Shown here one piece after another: positions 1 through 5,258 of a stretch of 7,585 nucleotides of DNA. The translations under genes and the position numbers were made by a program. Source of the DNA: 2-12-FULL-60-25 sp964638165. Lineage in GTDB: Bacteria > Patescibacteriota > Patescibacteriia > 2-12-FULL-60-25. The stretch lies in the NCBI GenBank assembly GCA_964638165.1, contig CAZWYJ010000058.1, forward strand, positions 1 through 7,585, read 5' to 3'. Every line of letters begins with the position of its first letter. Position 1 is the stretch's first letter. The notes under the pieces are model-generated. The model ran no database searches. It had not been told where the DNA came from and saw only the letters and a list, made by a program, of their open reading frames with translations.

Positions 1-57
1 GGCGAAGGAGGACAGAGCGTTACACGCGAGACCAAATTGCGAAGAATGCGACGTTGA
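1..57 (+). CDS. Possible 3' end of an upstream gene (partial)
   Basis: Frame 1 is open from the window edge to a TGA at 55-57 and would give an 18-residue basic C-terminus ending in KLRRMRR. The stop lies just before the terminator hairpin at 65-99, as expected for the end of a gene. The other two forward frames are also open here, but both read through the terminator, which makes them less likely. Too little is present to suggest a product. Confidence 0.35.
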   Translation, partial: GEGGQSVTRETKLRRMRR

Positions 58-64
58 ACGTCAC

Positions 65-99
65 AACAGAAAAGAGGCCGGAGAGGTCTCTTTTTTGTT
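65..99 (+). terminator. Intrinsic terminator, copy 1 of a repeated terminator
   Basis: The left arm AACAGAAAAGAGGCC (65-79) pairs with GGTCTCTTTTTTGTT (85-99) around a 5-base loop, giving 15 pairs including G-T wobbles. The run of six T at 91-96 serves the + strand and the A-rich left arm could serve the - strand, so it may work both ways. It nearly matches the terminator at 2568-2602. Confidence 0.8.
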
Positions 100-133
100 T
101 AGTTGCAAATGAGGTATTTGAGGTAACCCTATC

Positions 134-162
134 TTGACAAACCGACTGTAAAATGCTAGAGA
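134..162 (+). promoter_or_regulatory. Sigma-70-type promoter of the radical SAM/peptide unit
   Basis: A perfect -35 box TTGACA lies at 134-139. After a 17-base spacer comes TAGAGA (157-162), preceded by an extended -10 TG at 154-155. Transcription would start near 169, leaving a leader of about 35 bases before the GTG at 205. The -10 hexamer itself is weak; the -35, spacing and TG dinucleotide carry the call. Confidence 0.5.
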
Positions 163-204
163 ATAAGCAGGACTTTACAACCTGAACAGAAAGGCGTTGT
201 TCAA

Positions 205-1593
205 GTGGAATCTTTACTCAACACTACGCTTGTCAAATCTTCATACCTTCAATACGTTCAGCATGAAGAGAGTCTTATCGTCTGGCATTCCTTATTCGGA
301 AATCCGAAAATTATCGGTATAGAAACGTGGGAGTTCATCAATTCTTTCGTCGAACCTGCTACGGTACTCGATGTCTTCGATGCGGAAGATGCTACTGAGC
401 AGCAGGGGGTGATTCAGGAGTTGGTCGAGGCGCATTTTCTTATCAAGCCCGGAATGGATGAAAGAAAATTGTTGAGGGAGCGCACGAAGCTACTTGTCGC
501 GTCCTCAAACAATGGTGAACTTGTGGGCTATCTGAGTTTCATCATGTCTGAGGAGCGTAACTTCCTATGCGAATACTGTATTCATTTCACGAATACATCG
601 GGATCGAAACGAAGCTTGTCTGCGAACAAGTTTATGGGCCCCGAAATTATCCGTGAATCCATTGACTGGTATTTTTCCCTTTTGCGCGAACATGGGAAGG
701 TGAGCGGGGAAATTAATTTTGGAGGAGGGGAGCCACTTCTCCGGTTGGAAGGGATCAAGTACGCCGTGGAGTACTGTGAACGAAATAGGGGGGACTTGGA
801 GATTCGTTACTCCCTGAATACGAACGGATCGCTCATCGACAGGGAGACGGCAGAATTTCTAAGGAGGCATCACATCCTCGTAGCGATAAGCATCGACGGT
901 CCGAAACGGGCCAATGATCTTGTGCGTCTCACGAGATCAAAGAAGCCCACGTACGACTTAATTTTAAGAGGGTTGTCTTGTCTCGAAGAGATCGGATATC
1001 CAGTGGATGGAGTTGCGGCTACCGTGAATGCGAATAACTTTCATCTCATTAATGAAGACTTCCTTGATTGGGGAAAATCACGAGGGATGAGGGTCGTACG
1101 GATTGACGTGGATGTGATTGGGATGATTGATATCCCCGTCCAACAAATAGCCGAAAAACTTCTGCAGCTCTATCGGCGTAGCCTAAGGATAGGTATAGAT
1201 ATTGCGGGATTTTGGCGGAGGCCTCTACAGAATCTGAATGAATCAGCCTTCGCGTCCCATGTCGGCTTTTGCGGGGGGATTAAAGGAAAGAGTTTGTGCG
1301 TCAGCCCATCGGGAGAGATTTACTATTGTGGGTACAGCTCTGGAGCGATCGGTGAACTTGCGCACAAAGAGAGTTTCTTTTCGAATGACGGCGCATACAG
1401 GGCCCTCATTGAGAGTCGTGCAATAGGCGAAATGCAGATGTGCAAGAACTGTTGTATCGAAGGTCAGTGCGGAGGAGGATGTCAAATCACGCAAGAGTAC
1501 GCCTCGGCTGCAGGTTCCTCGAAGGTTCAGCGCATGTGCGATCTCTACATCCTCATGACTAGACTCTTACTGCTCGATCAACTGCAAGGTTGA
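205..1593 (+). CDS. Radical SAM/SPASM peptide maturase-like protein lacking the first cluster cysteine
   Basis: A 462-residue protein built like RiPP-modifying radical SAM/SPASM enzymes. Residues 1-95 resemble the PqqD-like leader-recognition region that often starts such proteins (WHSLFGNPKIIG, then a helical part). The SAM domain follows with GGGEP at 173-177. The C-terminal SPASM domain has the complete seven-cysteine pattern: C356-X13-G370-X4-C375, then C413-X2-C416-X5-C422-X3-C426, then C445, which should bind two auxiliary 4Fe-4S clusters. The SAM cluster motif should be CX3CX2C but reads R118-NFL-C122-EY-C125: codon 556-558 is CGT where TGT would be cysteine. Without that ligand normal radical SAM chemistry is doubtful. 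The start is GTG, with GAAAGG 10 bases upstream. A 32-residue peptide gene begins 39 bases after the stop and is the likely substrate. The bond formed (thioether or other) cannot be told from sequence. Confidence 0.88.
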   Translation: MESLLNTTLVKSSYLQYVQHEESLIVWHSLFGNPKIIGIETWEFINSFVEPATVLDVFDAEDATEQQGVIQELVEAHFLIKPGMDERKLLRERTKLLVASSNNGELVGYLSFIMSEERNFLCEYCIHFTNTSGSKRSLSANKFMGPEIIRESIDWYFSLLREHGKVSGEINFGGGEPLLRLEGIKYAVEYCERNRGDLEIRYSLNTNGSLIDRETAEFLRRHHILVAISIDGPKRANDLVRLTRSKKPTYDLILRGLSCLEEIGYPVDGVAATVNANNFHLINEDFLDWGKSRGMRVVRIDVDVIGMIDIPVQQIAEKLLQLYRRSLRIGIDIAGFWRRPLQNLNESAFASHVGFCGGIKGKSLCVSPSGEIYYCGYSSGAIGELAHKESFFSNDGAYRALIESRAIGEMQMCKNCCIEGQCGGGCQITQEYASAAGSSKVQRMCDLYILMTRLLLLDQLQG

Positions 1594-1618
1594 TTGATAG
1601 CAGGAAATTCAGAGAAGA

Positions 1619-1629
1619 AAGGAGGTGAT
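1619..1629 (+). promoter_or_regulatory. Near-perfect Shine-Dalgarno site of the peptide gene
   Basis: AAGGAGGTGAT is fully complementary to the usual 3' end of bacterial 16S rRNA, with the GGAGG core 7 bases before the ATG at 1633. It is by far the strongest ribosome site in the window and supports heavy translation of the small peptide compared with the GTG-started enzyme before it. Confidence 0.85.
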
Positions 1630-1632
1630 GGT

Positions 1633-1731
1633 ATGAACAAGGCAAAAAAGAAGATCAAGTTGAGCGTGGAGAGTCTTCCGAAGCAGAAGATTCTCGATAC
1701 GTGTCAGCTGGCCAGTAACTGCCATGCGTAG
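1633..1731 (+). CDS. Candidate RiPP precursor peptide, 32 residues
   Basis: ATG at 1633 to TAG at 1729-1731. The peptide has a lysine-rich N-terminal half containing KIKLSVESLP, which looks like a recognition leader, and ends in ILDTCQLASNCHA. The two cysteines are C24 and C30 (CX5C), near the C-terminus as in precursors whose cysteines are crosslinked by radical SAM enzymes. Support comes from the exceptional ribosome site, its position 39 bases after a radical SAM/SPASM gene, and the strong terminator 14 bases after its stop. I do not recognise the family. Cleavage site, modified residues and final product are unknown; a break after the LP (residues 15-16) or KQK (17-19) segment is only a guess. 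The alternative is that it is an unmodified small protein. Confidence 0.75.
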   Translation: MNKAKKKIKLSVESLPKQKILDTCQLASNCHA

Positions 1732-1745
1732 GCGGTAACGGCTAT

Positions 1746-1784
1746 GGGGGCGGAAAACGGTGTGCTACACTGTTTTTCGTCCCC
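1746..1784 (+). terminator. Strong intrinsic terminator after the peptide gene
   Basis: An uninterrupted 18-pair stem: 1746-1763 pairs with 1767-1784 around the 3-base loop GCT, with three G-T wobbles and a GGGG/CCCC base. The tail GTCTTTATTTT follows. It closes the radical SAM/peptide unit and separates it from the nucleotidyltransferase that starts at 1802. Confidence 0.9.
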
Positions 1785-1801
1785 GTCTTTATTTTAAATA
1801 C

Positions 1802-2533
1802 ATGTCTCATGACTTACGGCGAGATCTTATCCTCTCTGATCTCAAACGACGATATCAGAAAGATCCCAATGTCCTTGGAATGATACTTTTTGGCTCTCAG
1901 GCTCAAGGAGGTATGGATGAATTCTCGGATCTAGATGTCTACGTTATCCTGTCAAAAGATGATGGTCGGAAAAGAATCTACAAACGCATTCAAGGCTTGC
2001 GTGTCGATATCCTTTTTGATTCTGTTGAAAGCATTGCTAGCTATTTGCAGAGAGAGGAGGGAAAGCTCTGGCGGAATGTTTCGCATATGCTCGCTTCTGG
2101 GAAGGTGCTCTTCTCGCGTTCTTCAAAATTACCTCAGATTCAACGGCGTGCTAAAGGAAATTTGGCAAAGAAGACGCGCATGACGAAAAATGAAAAATTA
2201 CTGCATGTCTATTCGATAGAGGATTATTGGTATAAAGCGCAGAGAGATGCGAAAAATGGAGATGTGGTCGCTTTTCAAAGAGATGCTTCGTGCGTTCTTA
2301 ATAATGCCATCGAATTGTTTTTGAAAGCACACGGGGATTATCTTCGTCCTGCGCGGGAACTGGATGCTGAGCTGAAACGAATCGATAAGACCTTTGAAAA
2401 AAGAGTATTTTCGTTTTATAAAGCCCCAGATCTTCAAAGGCAGCTCTTAGCGCTTCGCGCAGTTGTTCAATACGTCGCGAAACGATTCGGTAAAATGCCG
2501 GATACGTGGACGGTAAAAAAACAGAGTGTATAA
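1802..2533 (+). CDS. MNT-type nucleotidyltransferase domain protein
   Basis: A 243-residue protein of the polymerase-beta/minimal nucleotidyltransferase superfamily. The signature LFGSQAQGGMDEFSDLDVYV has G31-S32 and the metal-binding D43 and D45, and D69 in RVDIL is the likely third carboxylate, so the active site looks complete. Members transfer a nucleotide from an NTP to a protein, RNA or small molecule; the substrate here is unknown. Residues 130-240 are helical and charged and could be a HEPN-like or substrate-binding part. I chose ATG 1802 because the upstream in-frame GTG at 1760 lies inside the terminator hairpin. No Shine-Dalgarno site is visible; an AT-rich stretch (TATTTTAAAT, 1790-1799) abuts the ATG, so the message may be leaderless. 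It could be a toxin-antitoxin component or resistance-type enzyme, but no partner gene is adjacent. Its composition is AT-rich compared with the 4.4-5.8 kb stretch. Confidence 0.8.
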   Translation: MSHDLRRDLILSDLKRRYQKDPNVLGMILFGSQAQGGMDEFSDLDVYVILSKDDGRKRIYKRIQGLRVDILFDSVESIASYLQREEGKLWRNVSHMLASGKVLFSRSSKLPQIQRRAKGNLAKKTRMTKNEKLLHVYSIEDYWYKAQRDAKNGDVVAFQRDASCVLNNAIELFLKAHGDYLRPARELDAELKRIDKTFEKRVFSFYKAPDLQRQLLALRAVVQYVAKRFGKMPDTWTVKKQSV

Positions 2534-2561
2534 GGTTTTTTACGAGAGGAATAATGGCAAA

Positions 2562-2602
2562 CATCACAACAGAAAAGAGGCTGAAGAGGCCTCTTTTTTG
2601 TT
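2562..2602 (+). repeat. 41-base direct repeat, partner of 59-99
   Basis: Aligned without gaps, 2562-2602 and 59-99 differ at only four of 41 positions (second base, two in and beside the loop, one in the right arm). The likeness extends beyond the hairpin into the CACAACAG flank, so it is more than two similar stems. The two copies bracket the peptide locus and the nucleotidyltransferase. Confidence 0.8.
2568..2602. terminator. Bidirectional intrinsic terminator, copy 2 of a repeated terminator
   Basis: The left arm AACAGAAAAGAGGC (2568-2581) pairs with GCCTCTTTTTTGTT (2589-2602), 14 pairs around a 7-base loop. It sits between convergent genes, 34 bases after the nucleotidyltransferase stop and 2 bases beyond the stop of the - strand membrane protease, and has T-rich tails both ways, so it can serve both. 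Confidence 0.85.
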
Positions 2603-2604
2603 CC

Positions 2605-3129
2605 TCACCCCACTCTCTCCGCCTTTGGATTCAGAAGCCCGTTCCAGATACCTAAAGCGATCGCGCAGATGATCGTGGCGAGGCCGATGGCGTAGATGAT
2701 ATTCGCGATGAGCACGGTGTGGGGGAGGAGATTGGTCTGGACCAGGAGATTGTGCCAATCATGGCCGGTCACGTCTCCACCGAGCAAGGGGAGCTGCATG
2801 GCGATCGCGTCCCTGGCATACACGGAAACGCTGATGATATTTTGTCCCACCCAGAGTAGGACGATGGAGGATTCAACGAAGTGATATCGCCGCCAGAAGT
2901 AGTAGGCGAAAACGAAGGGGATGAAGACTTGAAGGAATGAACCGCCGAGCGTTTGCAGAAAAGTGCCGAACGGCGAAAAGACGACATGCCCGGCTTCGTG
3001 GATGACGAGGTTCACCCCATCAATGAAGTGCCAGGATGAGAGGTGGGTGATGCAGAATACGAAATAGACGCAGGCCAGCGCAAAGCCGGCGAGTTTCCCG
3101 TAATTGATCGCAGAGGGGTTCATGGGCAT
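2605..3129 (-). CDS. Small membrane metallopeptidase-like protein (HEAGH, M50-type)
   Basis: A 174-residue integral membrane protein. A first membrane segment covers about residues 11-29. The zinc-protease motif HEAGH is at 44-48 (H44, E45, H48), followed by SPFG and the LGGS-FLQVFIP segment (61-71). Further hydrophobic segments lie at about 66-79, 87-104 and 138-162. GGDVTGHDWHNLL (117-129) offers D119, H123, D124 or H126 as the third metal ligand. The HExxH helix beside a membrane segment suits site-2-protease-like peptidases, but the protein is far smaller than classical RseP/SpoIVFB and has no PDZ domain, so cleavage of a membrane substrate is inferred. ATG at 3129 is preceded by GGGGT; a second ATG at 3123 is an alternative. 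It converges on the nucleotidyltransferase and shares its terminator. Confidence 0.75.
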   Translation of the reverse strand: MPMNPSAINYGKLAGFALACVYFVFCITHLSSWHFIDGVNLVIHEAGHVVFSPFGTFLQTLGGSFLQVFIPFVFAYYFWRRYHFVESSIVLLWVGQNIISVSVYARDAIAMQLPLLGGDVTGHDWHNLLVQTNLLPHTVLIANIIYAIGLATIICAIALGIWNGLLNPKAERVG

Positions 3130-3288
3130 ATCTTACCCCGAATGCCGTCTATGTACGAAAAGGGCTGTTGTCGGCGCTCAATGGGGTGTATTATTGTCGT
3201 ATCCCTTGGAAAAAGGGGTTGTGTGAAGGTTTTTATCTGAGCGTATTGAGAAAAAGTATCTAACTATTCCTAATTTCATACATTTCGT

Positions 3289-3924
3289 ATGGATAAAAAA
3301 ACGAAGATCATTGTTTTCTCCGCGTTAGCGATCCTTGTCGTCGGTGCGGCTTTTTATGGCTTTAATCGGTGGCGCCAGCAAAGGCTCGCGAATCAGATTT
3401 TGAAAAACGTCTATGGTCTTAATAGTGGCATGGGAGGATTAGTCGGAGGTATTCCAGAACAGATCGCACAGCAAATGGCGAATGAGGCGGCGAAAGAAGA
3501 GATGAAACAGGAGGAGGAAGAGGCTCGGGAAGCGGCAAAAACACCGGAAGATCGGTTCAATGAAACCAAGGAGACGCCAACCATGGGCGCCGTTTCCCCG
3601 TTCTTGAACGGTGATCTGCGACCCGGGATGGAAGCGGTTTTCGGGAAAGTGAAAATGACCTCATACGGCAGTGGTATGTATGGAGGCCCTAAGGGTTTTG
3701 TGGCGAGCTTTAAAGTTCCTCGTATCGTGACAGCGGAGGATCTTGGGAAACTGGCGGATGAATTCGAGAACAAGGGATTTGTCGTCGGATCCACTTCCGT
3801 AGAATCCGATTCCGGGAATCTTATGATGACCAAGGATGATGAATTGACGGTTTCCTTCTCTTTTAGCGGAAATGGAGAAGATCAGGAGGTGGAGGTCTTG
3901 TACATGGACCTGAGCGCTGAATAA
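3289..3924 (+). CDS. Membrane-anchored protein of unknown function
   Basis: 211 residues, no recognised domain. A short positive N-terminus precedes one hydrophobic segment (about 7-25), then basic residues (R27, R29, R32), typical of a non-cleaved anchor with the bulk outside the cytoplasm or a lipid-facing tether. A Gly/Met-rich stretch (43-54) precedes a charged helix rich in Glu/Lys/Ala (about 58-84) that could be a coiled coil. The C-terminal 120 residues alternate beta-like and acidic stretches and may form a small domain. No Shine-Dalgarno site precedes ATG 3289; AT-rich -10-like sequence lies within 20 bases (CCTAAT 3269-3274, 17 bases after TTGAGA 3246-3251). No terminator separates it from the gene 30 bases downstream, so the two may be partly co-transcribed. 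Confidence 0.75.
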   Translation: MDKKTKIIVFSALAILVVGAAFYGFNRWRQQRLANQILKNVYGLNSGMGGLVGGIPEQIAQQMANEAAKEEMKQEEEEAREAAKTPEDRFNETKETPTMGAVSPFLNGDLRPGMEAVFGKVKMTSYGSGMYGGPKGFVASFKVPRIVTAEDLGKLADEFENKGFVVGSTSVESDSGNLMMTKDDELTVSFSFSGNGEDQEVEVLYMDLSAE

Positions 3925-3941
3925 AACCTTAAAAAATAAGA

Positions 3942-3947
3942 TATAAT
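3942..3947 (+). promoter_or_regulatory. Consensus -10 box giving a leaderless transcript
   Basis: A perfect TATAAT ends 7 bases before the ATG at 3955. With the normal 6-7 base gap from -10 box to start point, transcription would begin on or next to the A of the start codon. No ribosome binding site is present upstream. No good -35 box is seen. Confidence 0.6.
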
Positions 3948-3954
3948 TTTTCGT

Positions 3955-4305
3955 ATGTCAGAAAATCAGATGGTGTCAGGCGGGCAATCGTCGGCTCCCT
4001 CGGGCAAGCCGAATACCGCCATGGCGATTATCGCCTATATCCTCTTCTTCGTCCCGCTCCTCACAGGGGATGCAAAGAAGGATCCGTTTGTGAAGTACCA
4101 TACGAAACAGGGGCTCGTACTGTTTTTGGTCGCCGTTGCGATCAATGTCATTAACTGGATTTTGCCATTCTATTTTTGGTGGATAGTCCAGCTTTTGAGT
4201 CTCGGCACCTTGGTGCTCCTCATCATCGGGATCAGCAATGCCGCAAGCGGAAAGCAGAAGCCTCTCCCGCTCGTGGGTCAGTTTTCGGACTTCTTGCAGA
4301 TCTAG
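3955..4305 (+). CDS. DUF4870/Tic20-like small membrane protein
   Basis: A 116-residue protein with a polar Ser/Gly/Gln-rich N-terminus (1-20) and three hydrophobic segments at about 22-37, 52-69 and 73-93. Between the first two is KDPFVKYHTKQGLVLF (42-57), matching the conserved loop of DUF4870/Tic20-like proteins, where a YH-x-x-QG-like motif precedes the second membrane helix. The biochemical role of the family is not established. The gene appears leaderless (TATAAT 7 bases before the ATG) and ends in TAG 14 bases before a strong terminator. It may also be read through from the anchored protein upstream, as no terminator lies between them. Confidence 0.75.
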   Translation: MSENQMVSGGQSSAPSGKPNTAMAIIAYILFFVPLLTGDAKKDPFVKYHTKQGLVLFLVAVAINVINWILPFYFWWIVQLLSLGTLVLLIIGISNAASGKQKPLPLVGQFSDFLQI

Positions 4306-4319
4306 GAAGCTTCTCTTGA

Positions 4320-4354
4320 AAAAGACGGCTGGCTTTTGATGTCAGCCGTTTTTT
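4320..4354 (+). terminator. Intrinsic terminator after the DUF4870-like gene
   Basis: AAAAGACGGCTGGC (4320-4333) pairs with GTCAGCCGTTTTTT (4341-4354) over 14 pairs with two wobbles and a 7-base loop; the right arm ends in a T run. Confidence 0.88.
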
Positions 4355-4385
4355 GATTGAGGGAAACCGGATAAAAAATAAAAGA

Positions 4386-4421
4386 GACCATACCGCCCGA
4401 AGAGAGGTGAGCGGTATGGTC
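4386..4421 (-). terminator. Intrinsic terminator for the - strand gene 4472-5011
   Basis: A perfect 11-base inverted repeat, GACCATACCGC (4386-4396) and GCGGTATGGTC (4411-4421), with a 14-base loop. Read on the - strand it is followed by TCTTTTATTTTTTA. It stands back to back with the + strand terminator at 4320-4354, insulating the convergent genes. Confidence 0.8.
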
Positions 4422-4450
4422 GTCTGTGACGAGCGCGAACGGGGTGTCAG

Positions 4451-4468
4451 CCCTGATCGCGATCAGGG
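4451..4468. repeat. Perfect 18-base palindrome
   Basis: CCCTGATCGCGATCAGGG equals its own reverse complement. It lies 3 bases beyond the TAG of the - strand gene at 4472 and before that gene's terminator, and contains two GATC sites. With no loop it looks more like a dimeric protein binding site than an RNA hairpin; its function is unknown. Confidence 0.6.
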
Positions 4469-4471
4469 ACG

Positions 4472-5011
4472 CTATCCTTGTGGCGTGAGAGGTTGCGATG
4501 TGCGGGGCAGTCCGCGGGGCTTGCAGACGTCGCTGATGGCCTTACGAAGCACTTCGCTGATCGCGGTACCGAGAGCATCACTGATCCGCTCCTCGGCCGA
4601 TTGCGTGGACGTGGGGTCCTCGAGTACGGAGAGGATGACCTTGAGTCCGGCGATCAGGGGGGCGAGGAGGGGATCTTGGGACTCCTCGGTCGTCGCTTCC
4701 GCTTTCGGCGCGCATTCGTCGCAGGGTGGCTGGTACGAGGAATCCGTGCAGGGGTGGGCGACGTCGCCATCTCCGGCAGACTTCATCTCTGATTTGGTGA
4801 CATTGCGCTTGATCGGCGACAGAGCGTCGTCAATCAACTCGCAGAGAACGGCCTTCGCGAACGCGATGACTTCCTCGTGCGGGACGCCGTACTTTTCGGC
4901 CCCGAAGTCAAACTGGTCGATGATCGAAAGCCGATCGAACATGAGACCTTCTCGAAGGAGTCTCAGCTTGACCCCCAGAAGCGCGATTTCGCCCATGCGT
5001 GCCTTGTCCAC
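4472..5011 (-). CDS. Protein of unknown function with a Cys-containing linker
   Basis: I do not recognise this family. With GTG at 5011 as start it has 179 residues. I chose that start because AAGGAGG lies 5 bases before it; an in-frame TTG at 5041 would put this ribosome site inside the gene, and ATG at 4996 is too far from it. Residues 1-72 look helical (MGEIALLGVKLRLLREG, then an acidic helix about 44-64). A polar linker carries C88, C97 and C100 (PC-X8-C-X2-C), possibly metal-binding. A second helical region spans about 110-165 before a Pro-rich tail. No signal peptide or membrane helix is evident. It has its own promoter candidate and terminator, so it is probably transcribed alone. The long open frame on the opposite strand here is Ser/Arg-rich and starts inside a terminator, so it is taken as a shadow. 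Confidence 0.65.
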   Translation of the reverse strand: MDKARMGEIALLGVKLRLLREGLMFDRLSIIDQFDFGAEKYGVPHEEVIAFAKAVLCELIDDALSPIKRNVTKSEMKSAGDGDVAHPCTDSSYQPPCDECAPKAEATTEESQDPLLAPLIAGLKVILSVLEDPTSTQSAEERISDALGTAISEVLRKAISDVCKPRGLPRTSQPLTPQG

Positions 5012-5085
5012 GTGGACCTCCTTGGAACGTACGAGCCGCAAAAACCCTGCGGCAACGGGATGCTGGCGAAGGTGTCAGCGCCGTG

Positions 5086-5114
5086 AGAATGCATGAAAAA
5101 GGGGATTTTGTCAA
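5086..5114 (-). promoter_or_regulatory. Promoter candidate of the 4472-5011 gene
   Basis: On the - strand a perfect TTGACA (5114 to 5109) is followed after 17 bases by CATTCT (5091 to 5086), which matches four of six -10 positions. It would give a leader of about 70 bases before the GTG at 5011. The remaining intergenic sequence (5115-5167) shows nothing else recognisable. Confidence 0.4.
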
Positions 5115-5167
5115 TATCACTTAACTTCAGCCAGAGAGGCGGTGCATCGTCTTGTCTAAAAGCAAAA

Positions 5168-5201
5168 GGCCGCATGGCTCAAGGGAATGAGTGGTGCGGC
5201 C
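5168..5201 (-). terminator. Intrinsic terminator after the 5259-5846 gene
   Basis: GGCCGCA (5168-5174) pairs with TGCGGCC (5195-5201), and an inner stem CTCA/TGAG (5178-5181 with 5188-5191) extends it across a 3x3 internal loop. On the - strand the tail is TTTTGCTTTTA. It lies about 57 bases beyond the TAA at 5259. Confidence 0.75.
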
Positions 5202-5258
5202 CGTGGCGAGTGCGTGACGGTATGGCGAGTGAGGTCGTACCGTGCGCGAGTTATGGGA

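Noticed and set aside
1591..1731. The peptide ORF is in the same frame as the radical SAM gene, with no other stop between, so read-through of TGA 1591-1593 would fuse them.
   Set aside because: Thirteen open codons can occur by chance, the peptide has its own near-perfect ribosome site and ATG, and TGA clearly serves as a stop for the protease at 2605.
1760..1801. Earlier GTG start (1760) for the nucleotidyltransferase
   Set aside because: It lies inside the 18-pair terminator stem and adds residues unlike the family; ATG 1802 is just upstream of the conserved domain.
2554..2655. 33-residue ORF with AGAGGA before ATG 2554
   Set aside because: It reads through the bidirectional terminator and then antisense over the protease gene; the ribosome-like site is only 3 bases from the ATG.
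4353..5096. 247-codon open frame on the + strand
   Set aside because: It starts in the T tract of a terminator, has no ribosome site, is Ser/Arg-rich, and lies antisense to a - strand gene with a good ribosome site, promoter and terminator.
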